Assembly (NCBI GenBank): GCA_029552245.1
Contig: JAKPDW010000019.1
Coordinates: 1-37,559, forward strand
Direction: 5' to 3'
DNA: 37,559 bases
From: Deltaproteobacteria bacterium
GTDB taxonomy: Bacteria; Desulfobacterota; Desulfomonilia; UBA1062
Below the pieces are notes generated by a model. It made no database searches. It was not told the origin of the DNA and saw nothing but the letters and a program-made list of their open reading frames with translations. The translations under genes were made by a program, and so were the position numbers. Every line of letters begins with the position of its first letter. Positions within the stretch are counted from its first letter, which is position 1. Positions 8,171 through 18,913 of the stretch are shown here, piece by piece.

Positions 8171-9664
8171 ATGGCTGGTAGGCTCACTCGTTACGCGCTC
8201 TGCGTGCTGGCGGCGGTCTTTTTGTGCGTCTCGTGCACCCGGGACGCAGGGCAGGAGAAAAAGGCGCCTTCGCCTGGGGCGGCCCCCTCGGGCGGCCTCA
8301 TCAAACAGGAGACGGAACGCTCTTCCTCCCTCGCCAAGGGAGAGATCGACTTCAGGAACGTGATCGTCGAGGTGGCCAGGAAGAACATCCCTGCCGTGGT
8401 GCACATTGAGGTGACGCAGAGCCAGGAGATCGCGAACCCCTTCTCGCCCTTCGAGAACGACCCCTTCTTCCGCCGGTTCTTCAACTTCCCCGAAGGCCCG
8501 CGCAAGTTCAAGAGGGAGCTCAAGGGGATCGGGACGGGGATGATCATCAGCGAGGACGGGTACATCCTCACGAACAACCACGTGGTGGCCGGGGCGAGCC
8601 AGCTCCAGGTCATCCTCTCGAACGGCAGGCAGTTCGGCGCGAAGATCGTGGGGGCAGACCCCAAGACAGACCTCGCGGTGATCAGGATCAACGCGGACGA
8701 AAAGCTCCCCACGGTCGTGTTCGGGGACTCGGACAACGTCCAGGTGGGTGAGTGGGTGGTGGCCATCGGGCACCCGCGGGGGCTCGACCAGACCGTGACC
8801 CAGGGCATCATCAGCGCCAAGCACCGCAAGGGGATCACCGACCCGGACACCTACCAGGACTTCATCCAGACGGACGCGGCCATCAACCCCGGCAACAGCG
8901 GCGGCCCCCTGCTGAACCTCGACGGGCAGGTCATAGGCGTGAACGCCGTGATCGCCTCGCAGTCCGGCGGATCGGAGGGCCTCGGCTTCGCCATCCCGAG
9001 CAACATGGCCGTGCACATAGCCCGTTCGCTCATAGCCACGGGCAAGGTCCAGCGTGGGTGGCTCGGGGTCTCGATCCAGGACATCCCCTTCGAGAAGATG
9101 AAGGAGCTCAAGCTCGACAGCCCCAAGGGCGTCTACGTGGCGGACGTGCTCAGCGGCGGGCCGGCGCACAAGGCCGGTGTCAGGCCCGAGGACGTGATCC
9201 TGTCGGTCGACGGCAAGGAGGTGGCGGACTCGGCCGAGCTCAGGAACCTCATCGCGTCCACGCCCGTGGGAAAGGTCGTCAGGCTTGGGATCCTGCGTTC
9301 CGGCAAGAGGATCACGCTCGACGTCAAGGTGGGGAACCTCGAGGACTCGGTCAAGTTCATGGCCGTGGGGCTGAGGGAGAAGCTCGGGATTGACGTGAGG
9401 CCGGTGTCCGACAAGGAGCGTGACAGGTACGGCCTGGACAAGGACCAGGGCGTGGCGATCAGCTGGGTGGACCCGAAGGGGCCGCTCGGAAAGGCCGGTT
9501 TCGAGGTCGGCGACCTCATACTGGGCGTCGAGGGCAGGCCGGTCGAGGGCGTGGAGGACTTCGTCTCCCTCGCGGGCGCCATCAAGAAGGGGCAGCACGT
9601 GTCGGTCTACGCCCTGGATCACCGCACAGGCAGGACGGGGACCATCGAGGTGGAGGTGCGCTAG
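8171..9664 (+). CDS. DegP/HtrA (Do) family serine protease, lipoprotein form
   Basis: A periplasmic quality-control protease/chaperone of 497 residues. The N-terminus is a lipoprotein signal (FLCVSC, Cys22). The trypsin-like domain carries the full triad: His137 in TNNHVVAGA, Asp167 in DPKTDLAVIRI, and Ser243 in GNSGGPL. The Q-linker/LA-loop segment (residues 86-115) is rich in Phe and Pro, as in DegP. Two PDZ domains follow, about 297-385 (RGWLGVSIQDI) and 405-495. The membrane anchor differs from E. coli DegP, which is soluble. AAGGAGGTG precedes the ATG at 8171; longer in-frame upstream sequence is not signal-like. The gene stands alone and converges on the sigma-54 activator gene 30 bases away. 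Confidence 0.95.
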   Translation: MAGRLTRYALCVLAAVFLCVSCTRDAGQEKKAPSPGAAPSGGLIKQETERSSSLAKGEIDFRNVIVEVARKNIPAVVHIEVTQSQEIANPFSPFENDPFFRRFFNFPEGPRKFKRELKGIGTGMIISEDGYILTNNHVVAGASQLQVILSNGRQFGAKIVGADPKTDLAVIRINADEKLPTVVFGDSDNVQVGEWVVAIGHPRGLDQTVTQGIISAKHRKGITDPDTYQDFIQTDAAINPGNSGGPLLNLDGQVIGVNAVIASQSGGSEGLGFAIPSNMAVHIARSLIATGKVQRGWLGVSIQDIPFEKMKELKLDSPKGVYVADVLSGGPAHKAGVRPEDVILSVDGKEVADSAELRNLIASTPVGKVVRLGILRSGKRITLDVKVGNLEDSVKFMAVGLREKLGIDVRPVSDKERDRYGLDKDQGVAISWVDPKGPLGKAGFEVGDLILGVEGRPVEGVEDFVSLAGAIKKGQHVSVYALDHRTGRTGTIEVEVR

Positions 9665-9694
9665 GCTCCCCCTGCGCGTGCACGGGGATGCCCC

Positions 9695-12787
<3,093 letters not shown>

Positions 12788-12813
12788 GATGCACCTCCTT
12801 TGGGCGTTCACGG

Positions 12814-12842
12814 AGTGTAGGCCCCTTTGCCGCAGGAGGCAA
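12814..12842 (-). promoter_or_regulatory. candidate sigma-70 promoter of the activator gene
   Basis: Read on the minus strand, TTGCCT (12842-12837) and TACACT (12819-12814) are separated by 17 bases, about 27 bases before the activator's ATG. The -35 box directly abuts the repeat pair at 12843-12879. Confidence 0.5.
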
Positions 12843-12879
12843 GACGATATTTGGGCGGACAGTGACGACATATGGGCAG
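12843..12879 (+). promoter_or_regulatory. tandem 16-bp repeats, likely upstream activator sites
   Basis: GACGATATTTGGGCGG (12843-12858) and GACGACATATGGGCAG (12864-12879) match at 13 of 16 positions and are exactly 21 bases apart, two helical turns. They lie about 60-97 bases before the -24 box of the sigma-54 promoter at 12940, in the usual range for enhancer-binding protein sites. They also touch the activator's own promoter. Confidence 0.6.
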
Positions 12880-12939
12880 TTCCGCTGCATCCCAACTGAA
12901 ATCTCCCATGAAATGAATAGCGTGAGAATGCCCCGGGTG

Positions 12940-12955
12940 TGGCACGCCTTCTGCT
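12940..12955 (+). promoter_or_regulatory. sigma-54 (-24/-12) promoter of the CoA-transferase gene
   Basis: TGGCACGCCTTCTGCT fits the consensus TGGCAC-N5-TTGCW, with one mismatch in the -12 box and the required GG-N10-GC spacing. The predicted start is near 12966. The ribosome site GGGGAGG and ATG at 12997 follow. Confidence 0.72.
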
Positions 12956-12996
12956 CGTACCCCGGCTGACCACCACATACAACCGGGGAGGACGCC

Positions 12997-14355
12997 ATGG
13001 CGGAACAGTCGTCGCAGAAGGGATGGAGGGATGAGTACAAAAACAAGCTCGTGACGGCGGAAGAGGCCGCGGCCCAGGTACAGTCAGGCGACTGGATCGT
13101 GGTCCCGCCGGTCAACAGCGCGCCCATAGACATCCTGAACGCGCTTGCTGCCCGCAAGGACGAGATACAGAAGGTGAAGATCGCCAGCAACCTCCTGATA
13201 TACCCCTTTGCGTTCCTGGGAGGGGACTATGTCGGCAAGATCACGTACTACAGCGGGTACTGCGGCCCGCTGGAGAGGATGTTCATGCCCCAGGGGAACG
13301 TGGTTCCCTTCCCCATGCACCTTTCCAAGGCATACAAGGCGCTGGACCGTGCCAAGGCGCACGATGTGGCCATGATCGAGGTGACCCCGCCCGACGACCG
13401 GGGCTACATGAATTTCGGCCCCTGCGGCGTGGCCTATGGCAGGTATGCCACGAAAAAGTGCAGGAAGGTCATCGCCCAGGTGAACAGCAAGACCCCGTGG
13501 GTCCATGGCATCGAGAACGTGGTTCACGTGAGCGAGGTGGACTTCATCGTGGAAAAGGACCACGATCTCCCCGTCGTGCCCGAGATCGAGATAACGGACG
13601 TGGAGAAGAAGATCGGCGAGCACATAGCAGAGCGCATCGAGGACGGCGCCACCATCCAGCTGGGCATCGGGGGCATCCCGAACGCCGTCGCCTACTTCCT
13701 CCACGAGAAGAAGGACCTGGGGGTCCACGCGGAGATCCTCTCCGACGCCATCGCCGAGCTCGCGGAGCTAGGCGTCATCACGGGCAGGAAGAAGACCATC
13801 TTCCGCGACAAGATCGCGGTGGGCGGCCTGATCATCGGCACCAAGAGGCTGCTCGACTTCTGCGACGACAACCCGACCATCCTGTCCATGCCCATCCAGA
13901 TCGCGAACCACTACGACACCATCAGGCGCCACGACAACCTGTGCTCCATCAACTCGGCGCTCACCGTGGACCTCACGGGGCAGATCGCGTCCGAGACCAT
14001 CGGCCACTTACAGTACAGCGCAACGGGCGGCCAGGCGGACTTCGTGCGCGGCGCGCTCGCCTCGAAGGGCGGGAAGTCGTTCATCGCCCTGCCGGCAACG
14101 GGCAGGAACAAGGACGGGTCCCTCATGTCGCGGATCGTGCTGAACTTCGCGCCGGGCACCGTGGTGACCACGCCCCGGTCCGACGCCATGTACATCGTTA
14201 CCGAGTACGGCGTGGCGGACCTGTACATGAGGTCCATCCCGGACAGGGTCAAGGCCATGATCTCTATCGCCCACCCGGACTTCCGGGAGGACCTGGAGAG
14301 GCAGGCCTTCGAGGCGGGGCTCCTGATCCCCGCGACACTGCCGGTGAACGTCTGA
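12997..14355 (+). CDS. acetyl-CoA hydrolase/transferase family CoA-transferase
   Basis: A 452-residue family I-type CoA-transferase of the acetyl-CoA hydrolase / 4-hydroxybutyrate CoA-transferase group. It should move CoA between acetyl-CoA and another acid in the cytoplasm, activating a carboxylic acid without ATP. Family motifs are GIGGIPNAV (223-231), HAEILSD with the probable catalytic Glu246, ELGVITGRKK, the glycine-rich TGGQADFVRGA, and YGVADL near the C-terminus. The length is normal. The ATG at 12997 has GGGGAGG upstream and lies about 30 bases after the predicted sigma-54 start site. An acyl-CoA dehydrogenase gene follows 170 bases downstream, so the pair probably activates and then oxidises a fatty or related acid. 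The acid cannot be read from the sequence. Confidence 0.92.
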   Translation: MAEQSSQKGWRDEYKNKLVTAEEAAAQVQSGDWIVVPPVNSAPIDILNALAARKDEIQKVKIASNLLIYPFAFLGGDYVGKITYYSGYCGPLERMFMPQGNVVPFPMHLSKAYKALDRAKAHDVAMIEVTPPDDRGYMNFGPCGVAYGRYATKKCRKVIAQVNSKTPWVHGIENVVHVSEVDFIVEKDHDLPVVPEIEITDVEKKIGEHIAERIEDGATIQLGIGGIPNAVAYFLHEKKDLGVHAEILSDAIAELAELGVITGRKKTIFRDKIAVGGLIIGTKRLLDFCDDNPTILSMPIQIANHYDTIRRHDNLCSINSALTVDLTGQIASETIGHLQYSATGGQADFVRGALASKGGKSFIALPATGRNKDGSLMSRIVLNFAPGTVVTTPRSDAMYIVTEYGVADLYMRSIPDRVKAMISIAHPDFREDLERQAFEAGLLIPATLPVNV

Positions 14356-14383
14356 GGGCGCGGGGTGTGTAAAAGTAGCGTGA

Positions 14384-14426
14384 ACGATCGTTTCACAAAA
14401 GACGTTTCCTTTTGCGGCACGATCGT
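14384..14426 (+). other. symmetric 43-base stem-loop between CoA-transferase and acyl-CoA dehydrogenase genes
   Basis: The 8-base arms ACGATCGT (14384-14391 and 14419-14426) flank a 4x4 internal loop. Inside it a 6-bp stem, CAAAAG (14396-14401) with CTTTTG (14409-14414), closes a 7-base loop. Each outer arm is itself a palindrome. No T-run follows, so it is not a standard terminator. It could set the ratio of the two gene products, stabilise one mRNA end, or be a protein site. Confidence 0.5.
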
Positions 14427-14525
14427 GTATGAAAGGAAGGTTCCGTGTCTCCCTGTGCCCGCAGGGGGTCACGGGTGCCTTTGGAATTCGATGATTCCGT
14501 CAAGAACCGAGTAAAGGAGAGTGAT

Positions 14526-16241
14526 ATGAATTATCTGATCCAGCCAAAAAAGTTCAAGAGTCTCATGGCCGACGAGGGCTCGCGGGCCATCATGGAGAAG
14601 ACCATCGCCTTCTTCGAGAACATGGGGAAACAGAGGCTTCTCGACGACTACCACAGGGCCATCTGGTACCGCGAGTTCATCGACTTCATCGGCAGGGAAC
14701 GGATCTTCTTCAAGCTGCTCACGCCCAGCCAGTATGCGGACGGAGACCCGGACGCCCGCTGGGACACGGCGCGCAATTCCGAGTACTCGGAGCTGCTTGC
14801 CTTCTACGGGCTCGGGTACTGGTACTGCTTCCAGGTGACCATCCTCGGGCTCGGGCCGATCTGGATGAGCCCCAACGAGAAGGCGAAGAGGAAGGCCGCG
14901 AAGCTCCTCAGGGAGGGCGCCATCTTCGCCTTCGGCCTGTCGGAGAGGGCCCACGGAGCGGACATCTATTCCACCGAGACCGCGCTCACCCCGAAGGGCG
15001 ACGGCACGTACGTGGCCAACGGCGAGAAGTACTACATCGGCAACGGCAACGAGGCGGAGATGGTCTCGACGCTCGGCAAGGTGAAGGACGGGACGGACGA
15101 CTACGTGTTCTTCGTCACCAACTACCGGCACAAGGCATACCAGCTCAAGAAGAACGTCATAAACCACCAGGAGTACGTCTCCAACTTCGCCCTGAACGAC
15201 TACCCCGTCACGGAGGACGACATCCTCTCCAGGGGGCCGCACGCGTGGGACTGCGCGCTCAACACGGTCAACATCGGCAAGTTCAACATCGGCCCGGCTT
15301 CCATCGGGCTGGCCGAGCACTGCTTCTACGAGGCCATCACGCACGCGTCCAACAGGATACTCTACGGCATGAGGGTCACCGACATGCCCCACGTCCGGAA
15401 GAACTTCATGGACGCCTGGCTCAGGCTCGTGGCCATGAAGATGTACCAGCGCCGCGCCACCGACTATTTCCGCAACGCATCCCCCAAGGACAGGCGCTAC
15501 CTCCTCTACAACCCCACGAGCAAGATGAAGGTCACGCTCCAGTCCGAGGACGTGGTGAACCTCCTGTGGGACGTGATCGCGGCCAAGGGGTTCGAGAAGG
15601 ACACGTACTTCCACATGGCGGCCTCGGACATGCGCGGCCCGTCCAAGCTCGAGGGCACGGTGCACGTCAACGTCCAGCTGATACGGAAGTTCATGAAGAA
15701 CTATTTCTTCAACCCGGCCGAGTACGCACCCGTGCCGCCCGACTTCTCCCTCAAGGACGACATGTTCCTCTTCGACCAGGGTCCGACCAAGGGCCTGGGG
15801 TCCATACAGTTCCACGACTACAAGCCCGTCTTCGATGCGTTCAAGTCGCTGCCGAACGTGGGAGCGTTCATGAAGCAGACCGAGATATTCAAGGAGATGC
15901 TCGAGAAGGCGGGTCCGGACAAGGCGCAGGACATGGACCCGTCGTGGTCCTTGCCGCTGGGCGAGATGTTCTCCATCGTGGTCTACGGCCAGCTCATCCT
16001 CGAGCAGGCGCAGATAGACAAGGTCGAAGACGACGTCGTCAACCAGATCTTCGACTTTATGGTGCGTGACTTCGCCCACTTCGCCCTCCAGATCTACGGC
16101 AACCACGCCTCCACGGACGAGCAGCGCGGGTACTGCACGAAGATCATGCTCATCAAGGCGGTGCCTGCACCCGAGCAGTACCAGAGGGTGTGGGAGAAGT
16201 ACGTGTCGGCCCTCAACGGCGAGTACGAGATGAACCCGTAA
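14526..16241 (+). CDS. acyl-CoA dehydrogenase (long, about 570-residue type)
   Basis: A 571-residue FAD-dependent acyl-CoA dehydrogenase, which would oxidise an acyl-CoA to the 2,3-enoyl-CoA. It is much longer than the standard 380-400-residue enzymes and resembles the extended types I associate with fatty-acid-using and syntrophic Deltaproteobacteria. Motifs are FAFGLSERAHGADI (135-147, flavin/substrate loop), ANGEKYYIGNGNEAE (164-178), NTVNIGKFNIGPASIGLAEH in the third domain, and KLEGTVHVNVQ, where Glu376 is the likely catalytic base. A C-terminal extension of about 180 residues follows. AAAGGAG lies upstream of the ATG at 14526. It is second in the sigma-54 operon and is followed at once by a strong hairpin. 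Confidence 0.9.
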   Translation: MNYLIQPKKFKSLMADEGSRAIMEKTIAFFENMGKQRLLDDYHRAIWYREFIDFIGRERIFFKLLTPSQYADGDPDARWDTARNSEYSELLAFYGLGYWYCFQVTILGLGPIWMSPNEKAKRKAAKLLREGAIFAFGLSERAHGADIYSTETALTPKGDGTYVANGEKYYIGNGNEAEMVSTLGKVKDGTDDYVFFVTNYRHKAYQLKKNVINHQEYVSNFALNDYPVTEDDILSRGPHAWDCALNTVNIGKFNIGPASIGLAEHCFYEAITHASNRILYGMRVTDMPHVRKNFMDAWLRLVAMKMYQRRATDYFRNASPKDRRYLLYNPTSKMKVTLQSEDVVNLLWDVIAAKGFEKDTYFHMAASDMRGPSKLEGTVHVNVQLIRKFMKNYFFNPAEYAPVPPDFSLKDDMFLFDQGPTKGLGSIQFHDYKPVFDAFKSLPNVGAFMKQTEIFKEMLEKAGPDKAQDMDPSWSLPLGEMFSIVVYGQLILEQAQIDKVEDDVVNQIFDFMVRDFAHFALQIYGNHASTDEQRGYCTKIMLIKAVPAPEQYQRVWEKYVSALNGEYEMNP

Positions 16242-16249
16242 CGGACTGA

Positions 16250-16281
16250 GGGCCGGAGGGGGCTGCATCCCCCTCCGGCCC
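16250..16281 (+). terminator. 13-bp perfect hairpin after the acyl-CoA dehydrogenase gene
   Basis: GGGCCGGAGGGGG (16250-16262) pairs perfectly with CCCCCTCCGGCCC (16269-16281) around loop CTGCAT, starting 8 bases after the stop codon. No T-run follows, so it may act as a GC-rich, U-poor terminator or an mRNA 3' stabiliser. Confidence 0.65.
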
Positions 16282-16591
16282 AATCCGTACCTGCATCCGT
16301 CGGCTGCCCGGGGCACGGGCCTGCTCCGGGGGGCCCGGGTCACGACGTCGTCCTGCGGGCATGTGACGCGGGCAGCAAGGGGCGAGGCCGGGTCGATGAA
16401 GACCTTCCCGCTTCCCCGCCGTGACCTGTCCGGAACCCTTTGGCCGGGAATGGAGGCGAGCCTCTGCGGTCCGTCCATGGTGATCGCGGGTACCGAAAAT
16501 GCCCGTTTCACTCCGGGTGGGCCGTGAATGCCTCGGCGGCCGGCTTCACGGGGCGTTCCCGACCCCTCGATGACCCCCCCTGAAAATGGTC

Positions 16592-16618
16592 TCAAGTAAA
16601 GAGTCGTGATGCCGATAA
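16592..16618 (+). promoter_or_regulatory. FliA (sigma-28) type promoter
   Basis: TCAA, 15 bases, then GCCGATAA. The -10 octamer is a perfect match to the sigma-28 consensus and the 15-base spacing is correct. TCAA replaces the commoner TAAA at -35. It lies about 33 bases before the ATG of the 88-residue gene at 16651. Confidence 0.65.
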
Positions 16619-16650
16619 GATAAGCGAAGAACTCTCGAAAGGGGACCGCG

Positions 16651-16917
16651 ATGAAGGTCAGTCCTGAAATGGGTAATGTAATCAACATAATAAGAAGAGA
16701 GGGTGGGGATCAGGCCCTCAGGAAGGCCGATGCGGCCAAGGAGAGAAAGGAGATCGAGGACGTCGTCTCCATCGAGAACAGGCAGGCATCGAGCCCCGAG
16801 GTGAAGAGCGTGGACGAGGCGAGGGATCTCCTGGCGTCCGTGGTCGAGGCCCTCAAGCACGCACCCACGGATCTCTATGCCCTCGACGTGAACCGCGTCT
16901 CCGTCATGATCAGCTGA
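16651..16917 (+). CDS. small protein of likely FliA regulon; possibly FlgM-like
   Basis: An 88-residue, probably cytoplasmic, largely helical protein with no signal or membrane segment. Layout: an N-terminal helix (MGNVINIIRREGG), a charged A/K/E-rich stretch, a short EIEDVVSIEN strand-like segment, then two helices ending DLYALDVNRVSVMIS. This outline (short motif near VSI, then C-terminal helices with a D/Y/V pattern) recalls the anti-sigma factor FlgM, which is itself often FliA-controlled. The match is loose and I do not claim homology. The sigma-28 promoter upstream favours a motility link. AAAGGGGA precedes the ATG at 16651, and a strong terminator follows at 16945. It is monocistronic. 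No other flagellar gene is in the window. Confidence 0.6.
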   Translation: MKVSPEMGNVINIIRREGGDQALRKADAAKERKEIEDVVSIENRQASSPEVKSVDEARDLLASVVEALKHAPTDLYALDVNRVSVMIS

Positions 16918-16944
16918 AGCAGGCCCTTCCCACAGAAGAGACAG

Positions 16945-16980
16945 AACCACAGGCCGCCTCCGTGCGGTCTGTGGTTTTTT
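16945..16980 (+). terminator. Rho-independent terminator of the small FliA-type gene
   Basis: AACCACAGGCCGC pairs with GCGGTCTGTGGTT (one G:U) around a 6-base loop, and the final TT begins a run of six T. It starts 28 bases after the stop codon at 16917. Confidence 0.9.
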
Positions 16981-17160
16981 CCGTGTGGTCGCCCCCGCTC
17001 GTCCCTGTCTCCATACCCGTCACACATTCTCGAAGACCCCGTGTTTCCTTGCCGATCCGGTGGGCAAGAAAGGTCTCTGCGACATGCCGTTGCCGCAAGG
17101 CCCCGGGCGCCTGGTGACCCTCCGGCGGTTCGGATGAATTTTGTCCTTTGCCGCCAGGCC

Positions 17161-17249
17161 TTCGGCACAAGGCGCGCGCGGGTATGAGTCCAGGGCCGGG
17201 GCCATGTCGATATGGCCCTGATTCGGCACAAGGCTCGTGCGGGTATGAG
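17161..17249 (+). repeat. 28-bp direct repeat pair with 33-base spacer
   Basis: Copies at 17161-17188 and 17222-17249 match at 26 of 28 positions (core TTCGGCACAAGGC then GCGGGTATGAG). The spacer contains its own hairpin, GGCCAT-gtcgat-ATGGCC. There are only two copies, between convergent genes, and no cas genes. Confidence 0.8.
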
Positions 17250-17274
17250 AGGGGGGAGGCGATCCTGGGTGCCG

Positions 17275-18390
17275 TCAGTCCTTCGCAGGGGTGGACTCGG
17301 CGGAACGGGTCGTCTGTGAGGTCTCGGGCTCTTCCCCGTGTTCCAGCGTGTCGTCGAGCATGACCCTGTAGATGCGCTTTATGTCACGCGTGATCTCGGG
17401 CGTCAGGATGTCCTCGACCCTGGGCGGCCTGTTGACGAAGCGGTAGTAGTCGTCGCCGATGTACGGCCCCGAGATCTCCTGTGTGAAGGCGCGCGCCGCC
17501 ACGTCGGAGATGGCGAGGATGGAGAGTTCTTTCACGATGTCCCCGTGCGCCTTGGCAAGCTCGCGGACAGGCCAGAACATCGGCCAGTGATGGGCCGCGA
17601 TGCAGGCGACAAGCCTCTGAGGCATGCCCCAGTGCTTTGCGAGGAGCCCTCCGAGCGTCGCGTGGTCGATGCCGTAGTGCTCCGTCTCCTGCCTGAGCCG
17701 CTCCCTGGGGTCTTTCGAGAAGCCGCCGGGGGGTGCGGGCAAGGACGCGGCCATGACGGTGAGCGCGATATCGTGGAGCATGCCGAGGGTCACCATGGTC
17801 CCTCCAGGCACGCCGATGCGGCTCACACCCGTGAGGTAGGCCGCTATGGTGGAGGTGACGTTCGCGTGGACCCAGTCGGCCTTGTCCTGGCGGATGCCGA
17901 TCTTCCGTGTGCGCTCCTCCATGACGATCCGGTAGATCTCGTTGTAGCCGAGGATGACGATGGCGTTGAAGATGTTGTCCACCTTCTGCAGCAGGCCGTA
18001 GTACGGCGAGTTCACCCTCCTCAGGATGAAGGAGGTCAGGCCCTGGTCCTGGACGATGATCTTGCTGATCTCCCTCGGGTTGATGTCAGGGTCGTTGAGC
18101 TTCGAGGAGAGCTCGGTGATGAGCGGGGAGATCTGCTCGATCTTCTCCACGAGTTCGAGCACGGACTCGGGCGCATGGGAGAGGGCGTCCCTGTCGGGTT
18201 TCCATTCCTGGTTGTAGACCTCAAGGAAAGAACCGATGTCCTCCTGCGGCGAGACGCTGACGTATCTGGCGGGGGCCTTCCTTGTCGGCTTGGCCGGGGG
18301 TTGCGAACGCTTGGTGTCGGCCACGATCCAGACCAGCACGCCGACGGCAAGGACCACGACGACAAGAATGAAGGCGCTCATCACCATCAT
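17275..18390 (-). CDS. membrane-anchored HDOD domain protein
   Basis: A 371-residue signalling protein. One N-terminal membrane segment (about 3-24, SAFILVVVVLAVGVLVWIVA) is followed by a basic linker and a cytoplasmic HDOD domain (about 75-310). HDOD features are IIVQDQGLTSFILRRVNSPYYGL (in part: RRVNSPYYGL), NAIVILGYNEI, LGMLHDIALTVMA with the HD pair, and IAAHHWP. HDOD proteins usually act as scaffolds or regulators in bacterial signalling rather than as proven hydrolases. The tail is low-complexity E/T/S-rich. The start is one of two close ATGs (18390 or 18381) with only a weak AAGAG ribosome site. It diverges from a second, soluble HDOD gene at 18914. Confidence 0.87.
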   Translation of the reverse strand: MMVMSAFILVVVVLAVGVLVWIVADTKRSQPPAKPTRKAPARYVSVSPQEDIGSFLEVYNQEWKPDRDALSHAPESVLELVEKIEQISPLITELSSKLNDPDINPREISKIIVQDQGLTSFILRRVNSPYYGLLQKVDNIFNAIVILGYNEIYRIVMEERTRKIGIRQDKADWVHANVTSTIAAYLTGVSRIGVPGGTMVTLGMLHDIALTVMAASLPAPPGGFSKDPRERLRQETEHYGIDHATLGGLLAKHWGMPQRLVACIAAHHWPMFWPVRELAKAHGDIVKELSILAISDVAARAFTQEISGPYIGDDYYRFVNRPPRVEDILTPEITRDIKRIYRVMLDDTLEHGEEPETSQTTRSAESTPAKD

Positions 18391-18913
18391 GGTCTCTTAT
18401 CGGGAATCGATAGGCTATTCTTTAAGTGCATGACCGTTCTGTCATCGGCAGACGTCGAGCACCCCCTCGTCCTGAAGAAAAGCAGCCCGGACTCGATCGT
18501 GAGCCCCGCTCGCGCCTCGCATCCACGGTCTTTCGTGGGGAGGACCCCCGCCTTCCGGTCGAGACGTGACCGGGCGTAACCCGTGGTTCAAAAGTGCACG
18601 AGGGGCCTCGGAGAGAGGGTCGTCCGGGCAGGCAAAGTTCGTTCACGGGGGCCGTCCTTTCCCATGCGGGTATGCGTGAAAGGCCTTTGCCCCCTGGTGA
18701 ATGTCTTTGCCCAGGCGCACCCGGTGCCGTGACAGCCGCGGGTGTTCAAGTGGGCCGGTCCCCTTTCCGAAGGAACAGGTATGGCAGACAGGCGGACACC
18801 GAGCCTCAGTGTGGGATGCGTCCCGCCGGGGAAAGGGCGCACATGTGTGGCGGCCCGGCAGGCTGGCCGCGTCGCATGCCGTGAAGAGGTGACACCCGAG
18901 AGAAGGCGCGATC
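18391..18913. other. 523-base divergent intergenic region between two HDOD genes
   Basis: No gene is supported here; the open frames are arginine- and proline-rich with no family resemblance. It must hold the promoters of both HDOD genes, but I could not find a convincing sigma-70 or sigma-54 site. Confidence 0.5.

Larger units (their letters stand above)
16242..16650. other. 409-base intergenic region after the acyl-CoA dehydrogenase gene
   Basis: It holds the hairpin at 16250-16281 and the FliA-type promoter at 16592-16618. Between these I see only GC-rich sequence with no supported gene. Confidence 0.5.
16918..17274. other. 357-base convergent intergenic region
   Basis: It lies between the ends of the small FliA-type gene and the membrane HDOD gene. 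It contains the terminator at 16945-16980 and the repeat pair at 17161-17249. No gene is supported. Confidence 0.5.

Noticed and set aside
16250-16281. Classical Rho-independent terminator
   Set aside because: The hairpin is perfect but no T-run follows, so I list it as terminator-like with reduced confidence rather than as a standard intrinsic terminator.
17161-17249. Minimal CRISPR array (two 28-bp repeats, one 33-base spacer)
   Set aside because: There are only two imperfect copies, the spacer is itself a hairpin, and no cas gene lies within the window.
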